The notes under the pieces are model-generated. The model did not search any database, was not told where the DNA came from, and worked only from the letters and a program-made list of their open reading frames with translations. This document shows, one piece after another, positions 49,257 through 56,338 of a DNA stretch of 56,338 nucleotides. Every line of letters starts with the position of its first letter. The stretch's first letter is position 1. Both the position numbers and the translations under genes were made by a program. The stretch is from JAVWHP01 sp036639955 (GTDB lineage: Bacteria > Bacillota_I > Bacilli_A > Erysipelotrichales > Erysipelotrichaceae): assembly GCA_036639955.1 (NCBI GenBank), contig JAVWHP010000010.1, positions 1 through 56,338 of the forward strand, read 5' to 3'.

Positions 49257-50609
49257 CTATTTAACTGCTTTACCTATTGCTGATAATAAACTCTTTTCTT
49301 TATTTGAAGTATCTTGAGTAACTTCCCAAATCATAACTCCTCCTAAATTTTCTTTAGCATATTTAGATTTCTTAGTAATAGTAGCTGTACCATTATAGTA
49401 AGCACTAACTCCATTAAAATTAATCATATCTTTAGCATCTGCTGTTTTATCTGCTTCTAATAATTTATCATAACTAGCCCAACTAGGTCTAGCATAGAAT
49501 GGTACACCTAGTACTACTTTATTGGCTGGCATTTTACGTTTATCTTTCCAGTATTTACCACAGTTTACTGCGAAATCGTACTGAGAGTGACGTTCTCCAT
49601 CTCCACCATCATAAGCCATTACATTAATCCAATCTACTGCAGCTAATACTGCATCACTTTGAGCTGGCATATCATAATATACATTTCCATCAGCTGTTAC
49701 TCCACTAAGTACAGCTGAAGTTAATAGCTTATTCTTAGCATGTAATTTAGTTCCTAAATATTTCATTAATGCTTCATATTGTACTTTAGAATTACCATCA
49801 ACTCGAGGATGTTCCCAGTCAATATCAACTCCATCAAAACCATATTTATCACACATAGCTATAATATTATCACCAAACTTCTTAATTTTAGCATCACTAT
49901 CTGTTGCACTTACAAAAGTAGGTTCTAAAGGTATATCTTTATAAGACCATCCACCTACTGCTATTAAAACTTTAACATTACTCTTATGTGCACTAGCTAT
50001 TAATTTTTTAGCTGTTGCTTCATTTTCTAATGGTAAAAGTTCTCCATCATTAGTAGGTATTGCAAACGCATAGTTAACATGTGTAACTACATCATATTGT
50101 AATTTAGCTAACTTATCTGGTTCCCAACTTGGGTAATATGCTACTACTTTAAAATCAGTAGCTTTAGTTTCACTTTTATCTACAGTAGCTGGTTCATCTC
50201 CACCTGCTTCTTTATCATCACTAGGCGTACAGTTACCACCAGCTTCTCCTAAGTCTTCCCAAACGCCACTTCCAGCACCTGGTTCTTCTCCTTGAGTCCA
50301 CCATTTAGCTTTATATTTATGACCTTTAAATATTACTTCTTGGCCTCCTGTATAAGCAGTTTCTTTTTTAAATGTATCAGCAGCACTACCTGTACATTCT
50401 TCTTTCTTTTCATCTTTCTTATCTGTTTTATCAGTTTCACCCTTGTCAGTAGTAACTACTTCTTCTTTAGGTTTATCTTCAGCACTATCACCATTCATAA
50501 CCTTAAAAACAATACCAACAACCATAGCAACTAACACTACCCCAATAGCAACATAACTAACAATCTTTTTATGTTCTAAAATCCAATCCTTTACTTTATT
50601 TAGTTTCAT
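49257..50609 (-). CDS. Membrane-anchored GH18 glycosidase with CBM5/12 domain
   Basis: 450 residues. A single N-terminal membrane helix (residues 18-38) with a Lys-rich cytoplasmic end and no cleavage site suggests an anchored, outward-facing enzyme. A Lys/Asp/Glu linker (40-70) follows, then a carbohydrate-binding module of CBM5/12 type (73-127, AYTGGQEVIFKGHKYKAKWW), another linker and a GH18 barrel from about 152. The catalytic motif is intact: DGVDIDWEHP (DxxDxDxE) near 257. Chitin, chitooligosaccharide or peptidoglycan amino-sugar chains are possible substrates. May act with the adjacent lipoprotein. Confidence 0.9.
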   Translation of the reverse strand: MKLNKVKDWILEHKKIVSYVAIGVVLVAMVVGIVFKVMNGDSAEDKPKEEVVTTDKGETDKTDKKDEKKEECTGSAADTFKKETAYTGGQEVIFKGHKYKAKWWTQGEEPGAGSGVWEDLGEAGGNCTPSDDKEAGGDEPATVDKSETKATDFKVVAYYPSWEPDKLAKLQYDVVTHVNYAFAIPTNDGELLPLENEATAKKLIASAHKSNVKVLIAVGGWSYKDIPLEPTFVSATDSDAKIKKFGDNIIAMCDKYGFDGVDIDWEHPRVDGNSKVQYEALMKYLGTKLHAKNKLLTSAVLSGVTADGNVYYDMPAQSDAVLAAVDWINVMAYDGGDGERHSQYDFAVNCGKYWKDKRKMPANKVVLGVPFYARPSWASYDKLLEADKTADAKDMINFNGVSAYYNGTATITKKSKYAKENLGGVMIWEVTQDTSNKEKSLLSAIGKAVK

Positions 50610-50762
50610 CCTATATACCTATCCTTTTCATAATTTTAATACTCATTATAGTTTACCATAATTTACAAACATTTCATATATGATACATAAAAAAAGATTA
50701 TATTTATTATTACAATAAACTAATCTTTAGTCTTCAAATCTATTCAACTTAACTATAACAAT

Positions 50763-50792
50763 AAAAAAAGAATGAATATCATTCATTCTCTT
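50763..50792 (-). terminator. Terminator of the gltA-icd operon
   Basis: AGAATGAAT (50769-50777) pairs with ATTCATTCT (50781-50789); the A-run at 50763-50769 gives a U-tract on the minus strand. Confidence 0.8.
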
Positions 50793-50800
50793 AATACAAT

Positions 50801-51799
50801 TTATTTAAGTTTACTTATAATCTCATCTGTATATTCTGTTGTAGATGCTTTACCACCAAGATCAGCAGTAATAACTTTACCATCAATAAGTACAGCGTAT
50901 ATTGCTTGTCTTATCTTTTCTGCTTTTTCTTGTTCATTTAAGAAGTCTAACATCATACAAGCACTTAATAATAAAGCAGTTGGATTAGCTATATTCTTAC
51001 CAGCAATATCAGGAGCACTACCATGTACAGCTTCAAACATTGCATAATCAGTACCTAAATTACTACTAGGTAATAATCCTAAACCACCAATTAGTCCAGA
51101 ACATAAATCAGAAACAATATCACCATAAAGATTAGGCATTACCATAACATCAAATTGTTGAGGATTCATAACTAATTGCATACAAGTATTATCTACAATT
51201 AAATCATTAGCAATTATAGTAGGATAATCTTTTTTCATTTCATTAAAGATATTTAAGAACATACCATCACTCATCTTTAAGATATTAGCTTTATGAACAC
51301 AAGTTACTACCTTACGATTATTCTTAATTGCATATTCGAAAGCAGAACGACAAATTCTTTCAGTAGCATGTCTAGTAATCTTCTTAATAGCATGTACTTC
51401 ATCAGGAGTAATTTGATGTTCATCACCAATATATAAATCTTCAGTATTTTCTCTAAATATAACTATATCTACATTTTCAAATGGAGTCTTAACATTAGGT
51501 AAGCTTTTAGCTGGTCTAATATTAGCATATAAATCATATTTATTTCTTAAAGTAACATTTAAAGATCTAAAACCTTTTCCTACTGGAGTAGTAATAGGTG
51601 CCTTTAACATAATCTTGTTTCTTTCTATACTTTCAAATGCTTCATCAGGTATTAATTTACCAGTTTTTTCATAAGCTAAAGCACCTACTTCAAATTCTTC
51701 AAATTCAATATCTACATTCATGTGTTCTAAAACACGTATTACCTGTGTACAAATCTCAGGTCCAATTCCATCACCTTTAAATAAAGTTACTTTTGTCAT
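50801..51799 (-). CDS. Isocitrate dehydrogenase (NAD-type, IPMDH/IDH family)
   Basis: 332 residues. FKGDGIGPEI at the start, FRENTEDLYIGDE in the substrate site, and GSAPDIAGKNIANPTALLLS near the C-terminus identify the beta-decarboxylating dehydrogenases. Its position directly after citrate synthase and next to aconitase argues for isocitrate rather than 3-isopropylmalate as substrate; cofactor preference is inferred. It makes 2-oxoglutarate for glutamate synthesis. Five bases after the citrate synthase stop; ribosome binding site GAGAGGTAAT. Confidence 0.88.
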   Translation of the reverse strand: MTKVTLFKGDGIGPEICTQVIRVLEHMNVDIEFEEFEVGALAYEKTGKLIPDEAFESIERNKIMLKAPITTPVGKGFRSLNVTLRNKYDLYANIRPAKSLPNVKTPFENVDIVIFRENTEDLYIGDEHQITPDEVHAIKKITRHATERICRSAFEYAIKNNRKVVTCVHKANILKMSDGMFLNIFNEMKKDYPTIIANDLIVDNTCMQLVMNPQQFDVMVMPNLYGDIVSDLCSGLIGGLGLLPSSNLGTDYAMFEAVHGSAPDIAGKNIANPTALLLSACMMLDFLNEQEKAEKIRQAIYAVLIDGKVITADLGGKASTTEYTDEIISKLK

Positions 51800-51804
51800 A
51801 TTAA

Positions 51805-53145
51805 TTACCTCTCTCTTTTATCCATCTTAGTATAGCTAATATTTTTACCAACATATTTAGTAGCTGGTCTAACAATTCTATTACAATATAATTTATTTTC
51901 TACATTATGAGCTATCCAACCAACGCTTCTAGCACATACAAATAATAATGTATATAAATCTTCAGGTATACCTAACATATCATAAACAAACCCACTATAG
52001 AAATCTACATTACTAGATACATTAATACCTTTTCTTTCATACATAATCTTAATAGCCATATTTTCAAAAGCTTTTAAGAAATCATACTCTTTTACTCTTT
52101 CTTTCTCTACTGCTAATTCATAAGCTTTACCTTGAAGAATAACACTTCTAGGATCAGACTTAGTATATACAGCATGACCAATACCATAAATTAGACCCGA
52201 CTGATCAAAGAATTCTTTATTAAGAATTCTTTCAATAACATATCTAATCTTTTCTTCATCAGTAGTATAACCAATCTCTTGTATAACAGCATTAAGCATT
52301 TGTTTTACACGTAAGTTAGCTCCACCATGACGTGGACCCTTCATAGAACCAATCGCACCAGCAAAAGAAGAATAAATATCAGTACCAGTAGATGAAATAA
52401 CAACATTAGTAAACGTTGAATTATTACCACCACCATGATCAGCATGAAGCACTAACATAATATCTAAAACCTCAGCTTCTTTAGCTGTGAAATTCTTATC
52501 AGGTCTCAATAAACATAATATATTTTGAGCAATAGTATAATCCTCACTAATATGATGAATAAAAAGACTCTCTGAATTATAATAGTTCTGCTTACTCTGG
52601 TAAGCATAACACATAATAGTAGGAATCTTAGCTAAGATACTAATACCCTGTTGAATAGTATTCTCAATACTAGTATTCTCAGCCTTTTCATCATAATCAT
52701 AAAGCATTAAAACCAACTGTTGAAGCTTATTCATAAGATTCTTACCAGGTTGTCTTAAAATATTACCCTCCAAAAAATACATAGGAAGCTTATACTGAGA
52801 CTTTAAATAACCCCTGAACTTATCCAATTCATCATGAGTAGGCAAATAACCAAATAAAATCAAGAAACAAGTCTCCTCAAACGCATGAGGAGCAACTCTT
52901 GTAGAATCCCCAACAATCTCTTTAACATCTATACCACGGTAATATAAAGTACCATAATCATCAACCTTTTTACCATCAACACGCTTATAACCAACAACAT
53001 CAGCAATTTTAGTTAAACCAACTAAAACACCAGTACCATCTTCATTTCTTAAACCTTTTTTAACACCATATTCAGTGTACAAGGGATTAGGAATATCATT
53101 TACTTCTAAAGAACTTTGAAAAAATTCTTTTAATATTTTATTCAT
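51805..53145 (-). CDS. Citrate synthase
   Basis: 446 residues. Catalytic His in HADHGGGNNSTF and GPRHGGANLRV, Asp in GIGHAVYTKSDPRS; all typical of citrate synthase. Condenses oxaloacetate with acetyl-CoA. First gene of an operon with isocitrate dehydrogenase; divergent from aconitase across a 270-bp AT-rich region. The organism therefore has the oxidative branch to 2-oxoglutarate. Ribosome binding site AGAGGGTGAT. Confidence 0.93.
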   Translation of the reverse strand: MNKILKEFFQSSLEVNDIPNPLYTEYGVKKGLRNEDGTGVLVGLTKIADVVGYKRVDGKKVDDYGTLYYRGIDVKEIVGDSTRVAPHAFEETCFLILFGYLPTHDELDKFRGYLKSQYKLPMYFLEGNILRQPGKNLMNKLQQLVLMLYDYDEKAENTSIENTIQQGISILAKIPTIMCYAYQSKQNYYNSESLFIHHISEDYTIAQNILCLLRPDKNFTAKEAEVLDIMLVLHADHGGGNNSTFTNVVISSTGTDIYSSFAGAIGSMKGPRHGGANLRVKQMLNAVIQEIGYTTDEEKIRYVIERILNKEFFDQSGLIYGIGHAVYTKSDPRSVILQGKAYELAVEKERVKEYDFLKAFENMAIKIMYERKGINVSSNVDFYSGFVYDMLGIPEDLYTLLFVCARSVGWIAHNVENKLYCNRIVRPATKYVGKNISYTKMDKRER

Positions 53146-53417
53146 TTAATCACCCTCTTCTTCTAATAGAATATATTAACTAATATATAACATTTAGACC
53201 TAAAGGTCAAGATATTTCGCCTATAATGACTATATTCACACACTCATTACACACTCTACAATTATATGTTTTTATTAGTTTATATATATTAATAGTTTAT
53301 ATTATATTTATATTAGTATATATACATTAATAGTATATAGTTTACATAATTTTAAGTATTTTAATATCCTTATATTTAGTGTATAATAACATTTGTAAAA
53401 AGAAAGAAGGTATATAT

Positions 53418-55331
53418 ATGTTAACTTTAACAGAAAAAATATTAAAAAATCACTTAATTGTAGGTGAAATGAATAAGGGTTCTCAAATAGGAATTCATAT
53501 TGATCAAACTTTAACTCAAGATGCTACTGGAACTATGGCTTATTTACAATTAGAAGCTATGGGAGTAGATCAGGTTAAAACTGAATTATCTTTAAGTTAT
53601 GTAGATCATAATACTTTACAGAGTGGTTATGAGAATGCTGATGATCATAAGTATTTACAAACTGTTGCTTCTAAGCATGGTGTTTATTTCTCTAAACCAG
53701 GTAATGGTATTTGTCATCAAATTCATTTAGAAAGATTTGCTACTCCTGGTAAAACATTATTAGGTTCTGATTCTCATACTCCTACTGCTGGTGGTGTTGG
53801 TTGTTTAGCTATTGGTGCTGGTGGTTTAGATGTTGCTTGTGCTATGGCTGGTCGTGAATTCTATTTAAATAGTCCTAAAATTGTTAATGTAATATTAACT
53901 GGTAAACTTAGCAAGGGTGTATCTTCTAAAGATATTATTCTTAAAGTATTACAATTATTAAGTGTTAAGGGTGGAGTTGGTAAGGTTATAGAATATACTG
54001 GTTCTGGAGTCCTTAATCTAAGTATTCCTCAACGTGCTACAATAACTAATATGGGTGCTGAATTAGGTGCTACATCTTCTATCTTCCCTAGTGATGAAGT
54101 TACTTTAGCTTTCTTAAAGAAACAGCACCGTGAAGCTGCATGGTTAGAATTATCTGCTGATGAAGGTGCTGTTTATGATGAAACTATTAAAATTAACTTA
54201 GATGAATTAGAACCTATGATTGCTATGCCTCATTCTCCTGATAATGTTAAAGCTATTAGTGAAGTAAAGGGTATGAAGGTTGATCAATGTGCTATTGGTA
54301 GTTGTACTAACTCTTCATTTGTTGATATGAGTTGTGTTTCTAATATTCTTAAGGGTAACAAGGTTCATGATGATGTTTCTTTAGTTATTGCTCCTGGTAG
54401 TAAACAAGTTCTTACTATGCTTGCTAAGAATGGTGCTTTAGCTGAAATAATTGCTAGTGGTAGTCGTGTTCTTGAATCTGCTTGTGGTCCTTGTATCGGT
54501 ATGGGTCAATCACCTAAATCTGATGCAGTATCATTACGTACATTTAATCGTAACTTCTATGGTCGTAGTGGAACAAACTCTGCTAGCGTATGTTTAGTTT
54601 CTCCTGAAGTAGCTGCTGTTTCTGCTATTAAGGGTGTAATTAGTGATCCTCGTGATTTCGATTATGAACTTCCTACTGAACCTCTTGAATTCTTAATTGA
54701 TGATCGTATGATTATTAAACCTAATCCTAAGAATTGTGCTGATGTAGTACGTGGTCCTAATATTAAACCATTACCTATTAACTCTGTATTAGATAATACT
54801 ATTGATAAGAAGGTAATGATTAAGGTTGAAGATAATATTACTACAGATCATATAGTTCCAGGTGGAGCTAAGGTACTTCCTTATCGTTCTAACATAGAAA
54901 AGATTTCTGAATTCATTTTTATGAATGTAGATCCTGCTTTCCATGATAACTGTAAAGCTAATAATGGTGGTTATATTATTGCTGGTTCTAACTATGGTCA
55001 AGGTAGTTCTCGTGAACATGCTGCTCTTGCTCCGATGTACTTAGGTATTAAAGTAGTAATTGCTAAAAGTTTCGCTAGAATTCACCGTTCTAATTTAATC
55101 AACTTTGGTATTCTTCCTGTAATATTTAATGATGAAACAGCTTATGATACTATTGATCAATTTGATGAACTAGTAATAGATAACTTAGATAATCTTTCAG
55201 TAGATGTTGATCTTCAAGTTAAAAACATTACTAAGAATTCTACTTTCAGTGTTAAACATAACTTAACTGAATTAGATATAAACATAATTAAATTAGGTGG
55301 TCTATTAAACTATATAAAATCTAACCAATAA
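53418..55331 (+). CDS. Aconitate hydratase (aconitase), monomeric short form
   Basis: 637 residues starting MLTLTEKILKNH at 53418 after AAGAAGG; an ATG 39 bp upstream has no ribosome binding site. Cluster ligands and motifs: GSDSHTPTAGG, CTNSSF and ACGPCIGMGQSP (three Cys), and the swivel domain GSNYGQGSSREHAAL. Interconverts citrate and isocitrate. Shorter than AcnA (about 890), closer to mitochondrial-like/homoaconitase-type bacterial enzymes. Divergent from the gltA-icd operon with which it completes the pathway. Confidence 0.94.
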   Translation: MLTLTEKILKNHLIVGEMNKGSQIGIHIDQTLTQDATGTMAYLQLEAMGVDQVKTELSLSYVDHNTLQSGYENADDHKYLQTVASKHGVYFSKPGNGICHQIHLERFATPGKTLLGSDSHTPTAGGVGCLAIGAGGLDVACAMAGREFYLNSPKIVNVILTGKLSKGVSSKDIILKVLQLLSVKGGVGKVIEYTGSGVLNLSIPQRATITNMGAELGATSSIFPSDEVTLAFLKKQHREAAWLELSADEGAVYDETIKINLDELEPMIAMPHSPDNVKAISEVKGMKVDQCAIGSCTNSSFVDMSCVSNILKGNKVHDDVSLVIAPGSKQVLTMLAKNGALAEIIASGSRVLESACGPCIGMGQSPKSDAVSLRTFNRNFYGRSGTNSASVCLVSPEVAAVSAIKGVISDPRDFDYELPTEPLEFLIDDRMIIKPNPKNCADVVRGPNIKPLPINSVLDNTIDKKVMIKVEDNITTDHIVPGGAKVLPYRSNIEKISEFIFMNVDPAFHDNCKANNGGYIIAGSNYGQGSSREHAALAPMYLGIKVVIAKSFARIHRSNLINFGILPVIFNDETAYDTIDQFDELVIDNLDNLSVDVDLQVKNITKNSTFSVKHNLTELDINIIKLGGLLNYIKSNQ

Positions 55332-55340
55332 TTCCCACCT

Positions 55341-55368
55341 ACCACTTACCACTTACCACTTACCACTT
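55341..55368. repeat. Heptamer tandem repeat after aconitase
   Basis: Four perfect tandem copies of ACCACTT, beginning ten bases after the aconitase stop codon, with partial copies at both ends. Confidence 0.9.
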
Positions 55369-55388
55369 ACCTACCTTTAAAAATCTTG

Positions 55389-55418
55389 ATACCTTGTCCT
55401 TGGCAAGGTATTTTCTTT
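55389..55418 (+). terminator. Terminator of the aconitase gene
   Basis: ATACCTTG (55389-55396) with CAAGGTAT (55404-55411) then TTTCTTTT. Confidence 0.8.
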
Positions 55419-55428
55419 TATAACTGCA

Positions 55429-55461
55429 TAAAAAAACTCCTGATTCTCAGGAGTTAATTTT
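55429..55461 (-). terminator. Terminator of the 193-residue unknown gene
   Basis: AACTCCTGA (55435-55443) with TCAGGAGTT (55447-55455); A-run 55429-55436 on the plus strand. Confidence 0.85.
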
Positions 55462-56043
55462 TTATAAATCGTTATTAGCAATAAAATCTTTAGCTTTCAT
55501 TAATAGATCTAAGATCTTAGAATCTTTGTTATCACTAACTTCACTACGAGCTAACTTCTTGTAGAAGTGAATAGTTAAGTCCATGATATCGTAATTGAAT
55601 TTTTCTAGTTCAGAAGCAAAGTCATCAATGTTCCATTGGTCAGAGAATAATACTTCATCTCCTTCATCAACAATTTCAAACCAGAATCTTCTTTGATCAC
55701 TACCCTTAGGGTAAGTGTTCTTTAAGTAGTTTATAACATTAACAATTTCTGTTAAAGCTACATGTTTAACAACATAGTTACTTGCATCTTTAAATACACG
55801 GTAAGTAATGTATACAGTTTTAATATCGAATTGTAAATTCATAACTTCTTCAAAAGTTAATTTTTGTCCTTCAACAATAAACTCATTTCTAACTCCTGCA
55901 TTTGTCTTTGCAAGCATTTGTGAAACAACAATTGACCAGTTCTTGAAGTCAACAGTGTTTTTAGATTCACGATCGAATTGAATCTCTTTTCCTTCTTTCG
56001 TAATAAACGTTCTAACGATTAATTTCTTTGTACTATCTTCCAT
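55462..56043 (-). CDS. Conserved-looking soluble protein of unknown function
   Basis: 193 residues, acidic, cytoplasmic, no membrane segments or cysteines. It has regular strand-helix alternation (IVRTFITKEGKEIQFDRE, VVKHVALTEIVNVINYLK) and a Trp/Phe-rich stretch QRRFWFEIVDEGDEVLFSDQW near residues 118-137 (given in shorter pieces QRRFWFEIV and LFSDQW). No family recognised. It has its own promoter (TTGTAA-N17-TATAAT, 56136-56164), a leader hairpin and terminator, so it is expressed alone. Ribosome binding site AAAGGTG. Confidence 0.7.
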   Translation of the reverse strand: MEDSTKKLIVRTFITKEGKEIQFDRESKNTVDFKNWSIVVSQMLAKTNAGVRNEFIVEGQKLTFEEVMNLQFDIKTVYITYRVFKDASNYVVKHVALTEIVNVINYLKNTYPKGSDQRRFWFEIVDEGDEVLFSDQWNIDDFASELEKFNYDIMDLTIHFYKKLARSEVSDNKDSKILDLLMKAKDFIANNDL

Positions 56044-56135
56044 ATTTACACCTTTTCTTTCTATATGTAATTGCCACTATAGCTCTTACACCTGTTTTGA
56101 TAGAGCCAGGTAAGCGTATATAATTGCTTACTTAA

Positions 56136-56164
56136 ATTATATAGTGAAACGCGATAATTTACAA
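56136..56164 (-). promoter_or_regulatory. sigma-A promoter of the 193-residue unknown gene
   Basis: Minus-strand TTGTAA (56159-56164) and TATAAT (56136-56141) with 17 bp between. The leader carries CTTAC-CTG / CAG-GT-GTAAG pairing. The remaining 170 bp to the window end show nothing further. Confidence 0.7.
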
Positions 56165-56338
56165 GAGTCAATTTCACCTTTAATGACTCTTTCTCTGTTT
56201 TATTCGTTTTTCACTCATATTCATTAATTTTTTTGGCCAATTTTAATGCTAATAAATTTTTTCTTCATTTTTATAATTTTTTCTCCTGAATTGCAAGTAG
56301 AAAGTGGAATTATGAGATAAAATTATGGATAGAAGCAA

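Noticed and set aside
55341..55368. CRISPR or iteron array from the ACCACTT repeats
   Set aside because: Only four contiguous 7-bp units, no spacers and no replication gene nearby.

Overview
The window is chromosomal DNA of a low-GC (roughly 30% G+C by eye), Gram-positive-type bacterium, most likely an anaerobic or aerotolerant member of the Bacillota, probably Clostridia. Signs are strong AGGAGG ribosome binding sites, sigma-A promoters with 17-bp spacers, a 2-hydroxyacyl-CoA dehydratase activase, ferredoxin, the HrcA/CIRCE heat-shock operator, a TPP riboswitch, paired Rrf2 regulators and lipoprotein signal peptides. Genus cannot be fixed from the sequence. I saw no rRNA, tRNA or CRISPR array.

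Layout. 0-6 kb: MscS channel, ferredoxin, DEAD-box helicase, then a 930-bp gene-free stretch holding four tandem promoter-hairpin-terminator units that look like small RNA genes, then an aldehyde dehydrogenase. 6-11 kb: TetR regulator with dyad operators, acyl-CoA dehydratase activase and its dehydratase-like partner. 11-13.5 kb: two Rrf2 regulators divergent from cysK, separated by two matching operators, then a PAP2 phosphatase. 13.5-20.6 kb: a three-gene ABC importer, and divergently a TPP-riboswitch-controlled thiazole operon thiS-thiF-thiG-thiH-thiE followed by a YggS-type PLP protein. 20.6-33.8 kb: mostly single genes: a SipW-like protein lacking the usual catalytic serine, a DUF4272 protein, Nudix, ClC, HAD, flavin reductase, glutamate dehydrogenase, an HNH nuclease coupled to a MazG-like enzyme, catalase flanked by matching hairpins, and an EamA transporter.

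33.85-43.2 kb is a degraded accessory island: a Fic protein, a GC-rich 5'-nucleotidase, an XRE regulator, DUF3784 and DUF1835 proteins, a RelBE-type toxin-antitoxin pair, prophage and IS fragments, tiny membrane ORFs, and three decayed copies of one unknown gene (two direct, one inverted). From 43.2 kb the backbone resumes: RlmCD-type methyltransferase, HAD, htpG with a CIRCE operator, aldo/keto reductase, a lipoprotein, a membrane-anchored GH18 protein, and citrate synthase, isocitrate dehydrogenase and aconitase arranged around one divergent region. Together with gdhA these supply 2-oxoglutarate and glutamate.

The most interesting unexplained structure is the tandem small-RNA-like array at 3.8-4.6 kb. 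Next come the island's repeat family, the twin-operator Rrf2/cysK switch and the HNH/MazG pair. All functional names rest on remembered family motifs; no database search was run.
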